A DNA stretch of 64,000 bases from the NCBI RefSeq assembly GCF_038561935.1, contig NZ_CP102770.1:1860001-1924000 (forward strand), given 5' to 3'. The position numbers were made by a program, and so were the translations under genes. A model generated the notes under the pieces. The model did no database searches and was not told where the DNA came from. It worked only from the letters and a program-made list of their open reading frames with translations. Positions 6,179 through 16,500 of the stretch are shown piece by piece. This stretch comes from Myxococcus stipitatus. Its GTDB lineage: Bacteria; Myxococcota; Myxococcia; Myxococcales; Myxococcaceae. Every line of letters starts with the position of its first letter. The first letter of the stretch is position 1.

Positions 6179-8020
6179 TCAGGTGTCCGTGAGGTCCCAT
6201 TCGCGCCGGCTCCAGGGCTCGAACAGGGCGCTCGGGAAGGTGTGCCTGGAAGGCTGCGCTGCTGGTGTTCGGGCCTGCGCCAGGATGTCGAAGGCGAACG
6301 CGCGCACGGAAGGCAGCGGGAGCTCGCCGTGCTCGCGCCCCTCGTCGCGCGCCAGGTGGTGCTGGAGGCTCCCATCCACGAGGTAGTGCATCTGGAAGAA
6401 GGTGTAGCTCGAGTAGCGGACCGCGCTGGAGAACGTCTCCAGGACGGCGACGGAGGCGTTCAGCAACAAGGAGAGGTCCTCGGGGGTGCCGCGCTTCGCG
6501 AGGGCGTGAAGGGCCTCCGCCGCAGCGAGAGGCACATCTCCCCAGGCGGAATCGTCCGAGAGGGCTTGCTCCACGCAGGGCTGCCCGGCCTCGCGGTCCA
6601 CTTCGCACAGCCAGCGCAGGGCCTCGGCTCGAAGCCAGGGTTCGGGCGCCTCCCGGGCCAGTCGCACGAGCTCGGGCAGGTCCTCGCGTTTCCCATCGCG
6701 GACCTGGGCAGCCATGGCGCGAACGCGCAGGCCTGGGTGCGTCGACCGCTTGAGCGTCTCCACCCGCTCCTGGGCCGTGTCGCCCACGCCACCCAGCGCG
6801 AGCAGTGCTTCGAGCGCGAAGCACGAGGCGACGTCGTCGGTTCCCTGCAAGACCTCGAGGAAGAAGGGGCGCTCTTCGGGCCTGGGAGCCCGCGCCACCT
6901 CATGGAGCAGTTGGCGCACGAGTGTTGGCAGGTCCGCTGTGCCTGGCGACTCCCGAGCCCACTGGATGGCGGCCGGCCGGTCCACGAGGAGGAGCGCCGC
7001 GAGCAGGGCGCGGCGGGGATGTTCGGCCACATCCGGATGGCGGAGGAGGCTCAGGAGCAGGGGCCTCTCCTCGGTCCACTCGGCCAGGAGTCTGGCGGCG
7101 AACGGGAAGTTCTCGCTGCGCTTCGCTGGGACGCCATCGAGCACGTAGGTGAAGAGACGCTGGTGTGTCGCCGCGTGGCGCAGGCGCTCGCGCAGGTCCT
7201 CCACGGGGAAGTGGGCACGCAGCTCGGGCAGCGGCAGGCGCAGGGTCTCCGCCGCCTGCCGGTACAGCTTGGGGCGCAGTCGTGCCCACCGGACGAAGGC
7301 TTCGGTGGGAAGGCCCTCTCGCACGTGGTCCATCAGCGTGACGGAGACCTCCTCGTGGGCGAGGCGCACGAGGACGTCCCAGGAGCCTGGTTGTTCCCAG
7401 GTGGCCAGGGCCACAGAGACCTCGAGGTCTCTGTCCGGGTCTTCGCGTCGAATCGTCTCCTGGTCCTCGGCGAGCCAGCGCGCGTGCAGCAGGTGTTGGA
7501 GCCGCGCGTGCAAGGGACTCCCCCGCGAGTGGAGGAGTACCTCGACACGTTGTTTCGCCGTGGCGCGCGTGAGGGCCTGTTCGGCGATGACGCAGGACTC
7601 CTCCGTGCGAGCGAGGGAGAGGAGCTCGCCCAGGGACAGATTGTTTCCCCAGCTGCGCGCGGCGACGGCCTCGTCGAGGAGCCCCGCGAACTCGCCTGGG
7701 GTCAGTTCAAGCCCCAGGGAGACTGCCGCGTCCAGGACGCTGCTCCGGGCGGTCATCGCCTCCCGGTCATCCAGGAGGAACTCGCGCAGGGCGCCACGTT
7801 GCTCAGGGCCCGCGCATCGCGCCAGCAGGTCGATGCAGTGCCCCCTCGTCGATTGTCTCCGGGGGGCCCGTTGATGCGCTCGGTAGTACAGCGCCAGCTT
7901 CCGGTAGTGCTCGGAAGTGGAAGTGCTCTCGTGGGGATGTGGTCCTTCGAGCGGAATCGACTGGAGGACCGACAGCAACTGCGCGCAGAGACTCTCGCGC
8001 GAGGACCACTTCAGCTTCAT
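6179..8020 (-). CDS. helical-repeat (HEAT-like) hypothetical protein
   Basis: About 613 residues from the ATG at 8020; an in-frame TTG at 8032 is an alternative and neither start has a clear ribosome site. The sequence is almost wholly alpha-helical and Leu/Ala/Arg/Glu-rich, with repeating units such as PEPWLRAEALRWLCEVDREA and PLAAAEALHALAKRG that resemble HEAT/armadillo repeats, mainly in the C-terminal half. No signal peptide or enzymatic motif is visible, so it is probably cytoplasmic. The last residues are aromatic-rich. It is probably co-transcribed with the genes on either side. Confidence 0.65.
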   Translation of the reverse strand: MKLKWSSRESLCAQLLSVLQSIPLEGPHPHESTSTSEHYRKLALYYRAHQRAPRRQSTRGHCIDLLARCAGPEQRGALREFLLDDREAMTARSSVLDAAVSLGLELTPGEFAGLLDEAVAARSWGNNLSLGELLSLARTEESCVIAEQALTRATAKQRVEVLLHSRGSPLHARLQHLLHARWLAEDQETIRREDPDRDLEVSVALATWEQPGSWDVLVRLAHEEVSVTLMDHVREGLPTEAFVRWARLRPKLYRQAAETLRLPLPELRAHFPVEDLRERLRHAATHQRLFTYVLDGVPAKRSENFPFAARLLAEWTEERPLLLSLLRHPDVAEHPRRALLAALLLVDRPAAIQWARESPGTADLPTLVRQLLHEVARAPRPEERPFFLEVLQGTDDVASCFALEALLALGGVGDTAQERVETLKRSTHPGLRVRAMAAQVRDGKREDLPELVRLAREAPEPWLRAEALRWLCEVDREAGQPCVEQALSDDSAWGDVPLAAAEALHALAKRGTPEDLSLLLNASVAVLETFSSAVRYSSYTFFQMHYLVDGSLQHHLARDEGREHGELPLPSVRAFAFDILAQARTPAAQPSRHTFPSALFEPWSRREWDLTDT

Positions 8021-8095
8021 GGGTCGGGACAAAGCGAACGCCGAGTTGGGGCCGGCTGGCGAGACCGACTGCGAGGATGCAGGTCGTGCCGGATG

Positions 8096-8479
8096 TTATC
8101 CAGGGCTCGGTGCTATCGCAATCCAGATGTAACTGCTGCCAGGTCTGGCTGTCAGAGGTCCGTTGGACAGGCTGGGTGATGCTCTCCAGGCGGGTACCGT
8201 CGTAGGCACACAATTGGCACCATCATAGGTCTCCACGAACTCCGCCGCGGCCATCCAGACGCCCACAGTAGGGTCCATCATGGGGCGGTTGGTGGGGAGC
8301 GCCTTCTCCTTGAGGCGTATCTTGCTCTGCAACGTTCCTGAATGCCGAAGGAAGCGGCTCATCTCACGCGCGTCGTTGATGGTGAGGAACTGGCGTTTGA
8401 TTCCCACCTGGTGCCAGGTGCTTGCCGCGAAGCCATCCAATGCGTCGAAGATGGCCGGGCTCGCTTGCACGACCGTCAC
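8096..8479 (-). CDS. hypothetical protein, 127 residues
   Basis: Open frame from a GTG at 8479. The middle (FDALDGFAASTWHQVGIKRQ to FVETYDGANC) looks protein-like and the local GC is lower than nearby. The C-terminus ends in a hydrophobic stretch (YIWIAIAP). I do not recognise a family. It lies 76 nt upstream of the HEAT-like gene on the same strand, and a short frame MTRHADQIGRAHL ends just before it. It could be a truncated gene. Confidence 0.35.
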   Translation of the reverse strand: MTVVQASPAIFDALDGFAASTWHQVGIKRQFLTINDAREMSRFLRHSGTLQSKIRLKEKALPTNRPMMDPTVGVWMAAAEFVETYDGANCVPTTVPAWRASPSLSNGPLTARPGSSYIWIAIAPSPG

Positions 8480-8838
8480 AGATGCGCTCTCCCGATCTGG
8501 TCCGCGTGTCGGGTCATGGAAATTGAACCAAAGACTTGAACCATTCCTGCCGGAGCTGTCAGCTCATCGAGCCGCTCACGCCAGAGAACACCGGGGAGCG
8601 CCTCTGGGTGTGGTTGGGCCGTACTGCGTGTAATTGCATCCTCTTCCCATCGAACGCACTCGCCGTGGCGGTGCTGCGCGAGCCCGCTCGGAGAAGAAGA
8701 AGCGAATGGCCCGTGTCCGCGACGCTCTCTACCTTGACACTCGCCGCGCTCGAAGGGCATGACTCGTGCTCCCACGCTCGCCCCATGAGTGACGCGGAAG
8801 CACGCCTCGGGGCTCCGCCACATCCAGATACTGCATCT
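8480..8838. other. divergent intergenic region
   Basis: This separates the minus-strand hypothetical gene from the plus-strand MopE-like gene. A TTGACA at 8734-8739 could be a -35 element, but no good -10 follows at the right distance. Positions 8485-8499 resemble a sequencing-adapter end (see rejected items). I see no gene here. Confidence 0.3.
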
Positions 8839-10452
8839 ATGATTGGAAAAGACGCACGAGGTCTTCGCCTTCTGGGCTGCCTGTCCAGGACTCTCTTTCT
8901 GGGGGTGGGGCCGCTGATTGCCGGGGTGGTGCTCTTCACCTCGCAGGCCGCCTGGGCCGCATGTGTGGATGGCCAGCGGGAGGCATGTTCGGACAACGGG
9001 TGCCTCGGCTCGCGGACCTGTCAGGGGACCGCCTGGGGGGATTGTTCGTTCAATGGCTCCTCGACGAAGGCGTGCTCCATCTGTGGCCGCTCCGGGAACC
9101 AGCTCTGCACGACGGGGGATTCTCAAGAGGGAGGAGGCATCCCTATCGCTGGCTCCTGTTCCGCGAGGGGCGCGGAGCGCTGCAACAGTTGCGATGACGA
9201 TGGGGACGGGTTGATCGACGAGAACGCCTCCAACGATGGACCCATGGTGAATGGCCCCTGCCAGAGCGGGAGTGGGTGCCCGGGGACGAGCACGTGCACG
9301 AACGGTGCACTCCAGTGCATCTACCAAGTCGGTGCCCGGCTGACTTGCGGCAGCACGACGGATGTGGTGTGCGCCAACGCGACGGCGGCGTGCAAGGCGG
9401 ACGGAACCCTGACGCCATGCCAGGCTTCCGAGGTGGGGCCTGAGACCTGCAACGGCTGTGACGACGACCGCGATGGCGTCGTGGACAACACGCCGGGGTC
9501 GTCCGTGCCGGTCCAGCGGGCCTGTGAGAGCACCGCGGGCATATGCCCGGGCTCGACGCAGACCTGTGTCAAGGAGACCGTGAACGGGAAAACCACCCGC
9601 TACTGGGGCGCTTGCACGGTACTCGCGGAGAGTTGCAACGGCCTGGACGATGACTGCGATGGCAGCATCGACGAGGGGAACATCTGCCGCGGGGACCAGC
9701 AGGTCTGTGCCTGTCAGCCCAAGACTTGTGCTCAGCAAGGCAAGAATTGTGGCGTCATCGACGACGGGTGCGGTTGGCCCGTGGACTGCGGGACGTGTGG
9801 GGCGGGAGCCCTGTGTGGCGGGGGGGGAACCCCGAATGTCTGCGTTGGTGTCTGCACGCCTCTGACCCAAGCCCAGGCCTGTCAGGGCAAGTGCGGAACC
9901 GTGTCGAATGGCTGCACGGGCTTCTATGAGTGTGGTGGATGCGGTGCCCCCCAGAGCTGTGGTGGCGGAGGAACTCCGAACGTCTGCGGATGCACGCCTT
10001 CTCCCTATGCAACGGCCTGCGCGGGGAAGAACTGTGGATCGGTTCCCGACCTCTGCGGCGGCAGCCATGCCTGTGGCTCTGCGGGGGCATGTAGCTCTCC
10101 GCAGACCTGTGGTGGGGGGGGAACTCCGAACGTATGCGGCTGTACCCTCATCCCGAGCGCGACTGCATGCGCGGGGAAGAACTGTGGCACGGTCAGCAAC
10201 GGCTGCGGTGGGACCTATTCCTGCGGGAACTGCTCGGGGGTGAACTCCTGTGGCGGTGGTGGCACCGCGAATGTCTGTGGCTGCACACCGTTGAGCGTTG
10301 CGGAGGCTTGCGACGAACAGCAGTGCGGGTCGGCTCCCAACGGGTGTGGTGCCAACGTGAGCTGCGGAACCTGTCCCCTCGGAACGGTATGCAAGTTTGG
10401 CGTCTGCCAAGGCAACCCGGATGACGTGTCCACGCAGCCTGTCTCTCGCTGA
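8839..10452 (+). CDS. MopE-like Cys-rich exported protein
   Basis: 537 residues from the ATG at 8839, chosen because a signal peptide follows (basic start, hydrophobic GVGPLIAGVVLF, cleavage near QAAWA-ACVDG); an upstream ATG at 8785 is possible. The first half carries MopE-type acidic motifs, CNSCDDDGDGLIDE, CNGCDDDRDGVVDN and CNGLDDDCDGSIDEG, typical of calcium/metal-binding myxobacterial surface proteins. The second half has about five Cys-rich repeats of roughly 45 residues built on G-K-N-C-G-x-V-x-N-G-C and CGGGGTPNVCGCTP. The RHS toxin gene starts 73 nt downstream on the same strand, so the two may be co-expressed; this protein could act in surface display or recognition. That link is inference. 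Confidence 0.75.
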   Translation: MIGKDARGLRLLGCLSRTLFLGVGPLIAGVVLFTSQAAWAACVDGQREACSDNGCLGSRTCQGTAWGDCSFNGSSTKACSICGRSGNQLCTTGDSQEGGGIPIAGSCSARGAERCNSCDDDGDGLIDENASNDGPMVNGPCQSGSGCPGTSTCTNGALQCIYQVGARLTCGSTTDVVCANATAACKADGTLTPCQASEVGPETCNGCDDDRDGVVDNTPGSSVPVQRACESTAGICPGSTQTCVKETVNGKTTRYWGACTVLAESCNGLDDDCDGSIDEGNICRGDQQVCACQPKTCAQQGKNCGVIDDGCGWPVDCGTCGAGALCGGGGTPNVCVGVCTPLTQAQACQGKCGTVSNGCTGFYECGGCGAPQSCGGGGTPNVCGCTPSPYATACAGKNCGSVPDLCGGSHACGSAGACSSPQTCGGGGTPNVCGCTLIPSATACAGKNCGTVSNGCGGTYSCGNCSGVNSCGGGGTANVCGCTPLSVAEACDEQQCGSAPNGCGANVSCGTCPLGTVCKFGVCQGNPDDVSTQPVSR

Positions 10453-10525
10453 TGGAGCAGGTGTCGACGGCGAGGTGGCGTTGATGTCTTCAGTGATGGG
10501 TGTACACGGGGAGCGTGGGGTTGGA

Positions 10526-13500
10526 ATGAAACGGGTATTCTCAGTCTTGATGGTGCTCATCTATGGCTCCCAGGTGGCGATCTCCTGTAGTTCGCCCCTC
10601 TCCGTGGATGAGATGACTTCAGAGGCGGTGGCCACCGCCGTGGCTCGTCAAGCAAGTCGCGCGGTGCTGTCGCTGCCGCCGGATACACTGTTGCCGACGG
10701 AAACGCTGGATGACACCGCGGCGAAGCACACTCCCGGTAAGCTCGATGTCAGTGTGGATGGTGCGGCGACCTATTCCATCCCGCTCTGGAGTCCAGAGGG
10801 GCGGGGCGGCGTCGCGCCGTCCTTGTCCCTCCAGTACACGAGCAGCCAGAGCAACGGCCTGGTCGGAGTGGGCTGGGGTTTGAGTGGGCTGTCGCAAATC
10901 AGCCGGTGCGGGAAGACTCTCGCCCAGGATCAGACCCTGGCGCCCATCCGCTTCGATGACACGGACCGATTCTGCCTGGATGGACAGCGGCTCGTGCAGG
11001 TCGGCGCGGGGACGGGATGGGCAGAGTACCGCACGGAGGTCGACTCCTTCTCGAAAATCGTCGCCCACCAGCCTGATGCCCTGGGCCCGACCTGGTTCGA
11101 GGTGTGGAGGCAGGATGGTCGGATCATGTCGTACGGCACGATGCCGGAGACGACTCGCTCTCGTATCGAGGGGCGGCGCCTCGTCGTGGAGCCGCTCGGG
11201 ACGACGAATCCCCAGCAGAACAACAACTACGAGGGTAGGGGACGGCTCGCGTGGAGCCTCTCCGAAGTGGCGGACCGGTCGGGCAATCGGATGGTTGTCT
11301 ATTACGGCTTCTCCGAAGACGTCGCGGACGGCTATGCCTACGAGCAGTGGCCCTTGAAGATCCGATACACCTTCGGGCCTGCGGGCTCGGCGCTCGCCGA
11401 CGCGCAGCGCTCCGTCATGTTCTCGTATGAGCCGAGAACCGATACGAGTTTCAGCTTCGTCTCCGGATTCAAGCTCGAGTCCACGAAGAGGCTCAAGCGC
11501 GTGGAGATGAGCGGGCCTCCGTCGGGCCTGTTGCGGAGCTACAGCCTGGAGTATCGCAACGACAGCATCTCCTCTCGCAGTCTCCTGCGCGAAATCAAGG
11601 AGTGTGACGGCCTCAATGTCTGTGCGCGCCCCACGGTCTTCACGTGGGAACTCGGGAACCTGGTGTTCAAGCGCCGCGAGCAGACGATGGCGGACGGAGT
11701 CACCCCTGGAAGCCTGCGTGCGCTGGATGTGAACGGCGACGGTCTGGATGACCTGCTCTACATGGCCTGGTCTGATTCCAAGTGGTACTTCCGGTTGAGT
11801 CGCGCCACTCCCGCCCAGGATTCGACGCAGGATCCATTCTCACCGCCGATCACAGCAGGGCTTCCGAGCGCCGGTCTCAATGACCCCACCGCTCCAGGGG
11901 TCTTCGAGGTGGGGGATTTCAATCGCGATGGTCGCTCGGACATCGTCCTGCTGCGCTTCAAGGAACGCATCCCCGGGGCGCCCTTGCCGAACGGGGGATC
12001 TTTCCCAGCTCGGATCAACTATTCCCTCCAGGCCTACCTCTCGACCGGTACGTCGTTTGTCGCCGCAGGCGAGGAGCGGAGCCTCGCCCAATCCGAGCCC
12101 TTCTCCGTCATCTCGATGAAACTCGCGGACCTGGACGGAGACCTCCAGCCGGAGATCATCGTCACCTGGGGCACGGACCTGCACTGGGCATACCTCAAGT
12201 TCGATGGCACGACGCTGTCCGGGTGGACCGCCCTGCCAGAGGCTTCTGGCCGCCGAGCCATCCTGGCGGGGGATGTCGACGGTGATGGGACGGTCGAGCT
12301 GTTGGCCCGCCCGGGCAAGAAGGAGAATGCGGGCATCTGGCATCATGGCTACGGCTTGACGCCAGAGGGGCAGCAGAAGGATTTCAACATCGGCCAGCTC
12401 GCCAGTGAATACCTGAGGCGAGTGGAGTGGTTCGCGGACCTGAACGGGGATGGGCTGCCGGACCACCTCCTGAGCAGGGATTCGGGTGGAGATGTCATCG
12501 TCTCACTCAACACAGGTCGGGGATTTCTGGAAGCAGGCTTGCGGGTCCTCCCCTCCGAATTCGCGTTTCCCGCGTCAATCGATGGCATCGGCAATCGCGT
12601 GGACGCGGGAGTGCGCGTCGTCGACTTCGATGGAGACGGCCAGCAGGATATCTTCCTGTCGAAGGGGAATGATTCGTCGGTCATGAACATGTCCATCCTC
12701 TTGACCCGTGGAACCTTCTTCGAGGGGCGGGTTCCGAGAGATGAGACGGGGGCGGTGCTCAGGCGAGCTGCGAACGACCAGTTGATGGACGTCAATGGCG
12801 ATGGCCAGGCGGATATCGTTGGCGCCGGAATAACCGGAGAACTCAGACTCCTTCAGCGTGTTTCCACCAGGGCGGATTTGATGACCCACGTCCAGGATGG
12901 ACTGGGTTTCCAATCAAGCGTTCACTATGCGCCGCTGTCGGATGGCCGGGTGTATTCGAGCGTGACTGGGACGGGGCCCTGTTCCTATCCGGTGTTCTGT
13001 GTCAGGGGCGGCGGCTGGGTCGTTTCTCGAGTGACATCGCTCGCGTCCCCGTGGGAGGACGGCGCGCGGTTCGATTTCCTCTATGCGGGAGGACGCCGGG
13101 ATGTCCGAGGGCGAGGCTGGCTGGGCTTCAGTCAGCGGGTGGTGAAGAACGCGGTGACAGGTACGACGACAACCACCACGTTCGGCAATGCGACGCAGGT
13201 CCAGTCGTTCTATCCGAACGCGCGGCTACCTGTCGTGGAGATGCTTGAAGCGCCCATGGGCGCCGGGAGGGTGTTGACGGCGGAGCGGCGCACGACTCGC
13301 TTGTATGAGGTGAGGGTGGGCTCGGCGGGAGGGGAGATCCTCGCTCTTTCCGAGTCCATGGTGATGGATAGGGAATGGGAGACTCCGCCCGCGAGCACTG
13401 GGGCCATCCTCCGTCAGAATGTCTCGACGACAGGTTTTGACACGCGCCATGGGAACAAGCTCTGGGTCGAAGCGGTCTCCGGAGAAGGGGAGGCATCCAA

Positions 13501-16500
13501 CTGGGGGGCGACCTACGACGACGACGAGAGCCAGTGGCTGCTCGGGCGCGTGGACCGTGTGACGCAGACCTCTGGAATATCGGCTGGTGGGTTTGTTACG
13601 CGCACCACTGACTACGATTACCAGAGCGGCACGAAGCTCCTGCTGCGCGAGACGGTGGAGCCGACGGTCTCGGGCACGGAGGCTGAGGATGTCCGCCTGG
13701 TCACGACGTATCAGCGGCTGCCGAGTGGAGTGGTCGCGAAGGTCGAGCAGTCGGATGTCCTGGGCCGGGTTCGCTCGACCACCCTTCGTTACGATGCAGA
13801 AGAGGTGTTCCCGGTCACGATGCTCAATCATCTGGGCCACCGGACGGACTACGCCTTCCACCCTGGATTGGGAGTCGTCGCGCTCGAGCAGGATGCGAAC
13901 GGATTGCTGCGCCAGCGGAAGTACGACGGCTTCGGGCGACTGCGAAGCGAGAGCGCGGCGGGGAGCGACGCATGGTCGTTCAGCTACGGGCGGGACGAGC
14001 AGGGGCAGTCGACCTTGTCTGCTCAGTCGATGGGCGGCGAGGAGTTGTTCATCCTCCATGACTGGGCGGGACGGGAGATCCTCAAGCGGGTCCGTAATTT
14101 CGACGACAGCTACAGCGCCGTCGGCGTGAGCTATGACGGGCTCGGCAGGCCGAAGACGGTCACGATGCCCTATTCGGTGGACGCGACGGCATCCCCCGCC
14201 GTTCGCTCGTTCGAGTACGACAGCCTGGGGCGGCTGCAGAAGGTGACCCAGCCGGATGGGTCGACCATCGAACATACCTATCAGAGCCTCCAGCATCGAA
14301 CGAAGGATGAGAACGGCCACATCCGGTACACCGTGGAGGACCGGTCCGGACGCGTGGTACGGAGCGTGGACGTGCTCGCTCCTGGAAACGAGCTGCTCAC
14401 ACGCTACGAGTATGGTGCGTTCAACGTGCTCTCCTCGGTGGTCGACGCACACCAGAATCGCGTGTCCATGCAGTACGACCGGCTCGGACGGCCGACGAGC
14501 CTCGATGACCCGGACCAGGGGCTCACCGTCACTCGGTACAACGCATTTGGGGAGGTCCGCGAGCAGGTCGATGCGGCGGGGGGCAGCACGCGCTACGAAC
14601 ATGACGCGTTGGGACGCGTCATTTCCGAGACGCGCTCGGACGGGACGAGCACGTTCAACTGGGATACCGCGGTCGATGCGAATGGCGTCGCCAACGCGTT
14701 GGGGCTGTTGGGCAGTGTGACCAACGGCCGCGACCCGCAGACAACCCAGGATGATGTTTCCTCGGCGTTCGTCTATGACAGCTACTCCCGGGTCCGACAG
14801 GAGTTCAGTCGAGTCGAAGGACAGTTCTTCGACTTGGAGAGGACCTATGACTTCGTCGGGCGTCCCGACACGGTGACCTATCCGGCGGTGGGGGCCTCGC
14901 CGCGTATGAAGATACGGTATGGCTATACGCCAGCGAACACCGTGCGCCATGTCGAGCAGGTGTCTCCAGTCTCGAAGGCGTTGTGGACGGCCACTGAGCG
15001 GAATGTGTCGGGTTTCGTTTCAGCCGAACAGTTCGGGAACGGGGTGACGACCTCTCGCCGCCGCGACGCCGAGGGGCGCCTCCGATTCCTGGAGACCCTG
15101 GGGCCTCAGGGGGCCGTACAGAGACTTGCCTACGACTACGGACTGAACGGGAACCTCCACCATCGAGATGACCTGTTGGCGAAGGTGGGTGAGGAGTTCA
15201 GCTACGACGCGCTGGCGCGGCTTACCGACTGGGTCGTGACGCTCAATTGCAAGAGTGCGCGGACGCGCTACGAATACGACGCGATCAGCAACTTGACGCG
15301 TCGCCGCACGACGATTGGCGAGGGTTCGGGAGCCATTGTCACGGATGTGCAGTCGTCCTTCGCCGGGGCGGCGCCGCACGCCGTGAAGGCGGTCGGCGCC
15401 TCGACTTACAACTATGACGTCAAAGGCAACCGCCGTTCATCGTTCGATGCGGCCACGGGGGTGAGCACGAGCATCGACTATACGTCGTTCAATCTGCCTT
15501 CGAGCATCACCCGGGGAACCGGGACGTCGACCTTCGCGTATGACACGGCGCATGGGCGTGTCGCGAAGAAGCACTCGAATGGCGACTCCACGTATTATGT
15601 CTCGAACCTCTACGAGAAGCGGACTGTCTCGGGAGTGGTGTCGCATGCCTTCAAGGTCTACGTGGAGGGGCGTGCGGTCGCTCAGGCGAACTGGACTGGG
15701 AATGGTGCCGGTGGCGTGGCGACCGAGTGGGTCTATCTGCACGACGACCACCTCGGGACAGTAGAGAGCATCACGGACGCGACGGGAGCCGTCGTGGAGC
15801 GACGCAAGTATGAGCCTTTTGGAGAGGCGCGCAGTCCACTGAATCCCGCGATGGCGAAGGCGCCTTCCGTCGGAGGTCCAGGGGTCCGGTTCGGGTTCAC
15901 CGAGCATGAGGAAGATGCCGAGACAGGCCTCGTCAACATGCGAGGGCGTCTCTACGACCCCAAGACAGCGAGCTTCCTGTCTCCAGACCCGTATGTCCAG
16001 GCGCCCATCCTGGGGCAGTCCTACAATCGTTACAGCTATGTCTTCAACAACCCGCTCAACTTCGTCGACCCATCTGGATTCAGCGGCCTCTCGCTGACGT
16101 CCCAGGGGGGCGTGGCATTCTACGATGGCCAGAGGGCGTGGGGATTCGAAGTCATCGACATCACGGCGCCGGAGGCCGACTGGCTGGGCCTGTCTGGAGG
16201 ATGGGCAAGTTTCACCGGGAGCATGATTGGAAGCATCGCCTCGGAGATCTCAGCGGGTATCGGCCGGGGGCTCAGTGTCCAGGCCGGGATTCACCGCGCC
16301 AAGATGGACATGGTCGGGGCGCTCACGAATACAGTGACGGAGCCGCTGTTCTTCTACAACCTGGTCACGACGGCTCGTATCACCTATGAGAAGGAAGGGC
16401 TGTCAGAGGCGGTCAATCTCTTCAATCCCGTCTATCACTCCCTGACTTCTGGCTACATGGCATGGGAGGCCTACCAGAAGGGGGATTACGAAGGGTATGG

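Noticed and set aside
5894..8179. 761-residue plus-strand open frame
   Set aside because: Shadow of the HEAT-like gene on the other strand; composition is typical of an antisense frame.
8485..8499. Sequencing-adapter contamination (CGCTCTCCCGATCT resembles an adapter end, and translates as DQIGRAH)
   Set aside because: The match has several mismatches in its extended form and is not at a contig end; a chance match or an old chimeric junction cannot be told apart from here. Read coverage over the site would settle it.
8501..10560. 694-residue minus-strand frame opposite the MopE-like gene
   Set aside because: Antisense to an obvious Cys-rich protein with MopE motifs; its product is Arg/Ala/Thr-rich without domains.
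12980..14950. 574-residue minus-strand frame within the RHS gene
   Set aside because: Antisense to RHS/YD repeats; the plus strand carries the recognised domain order.
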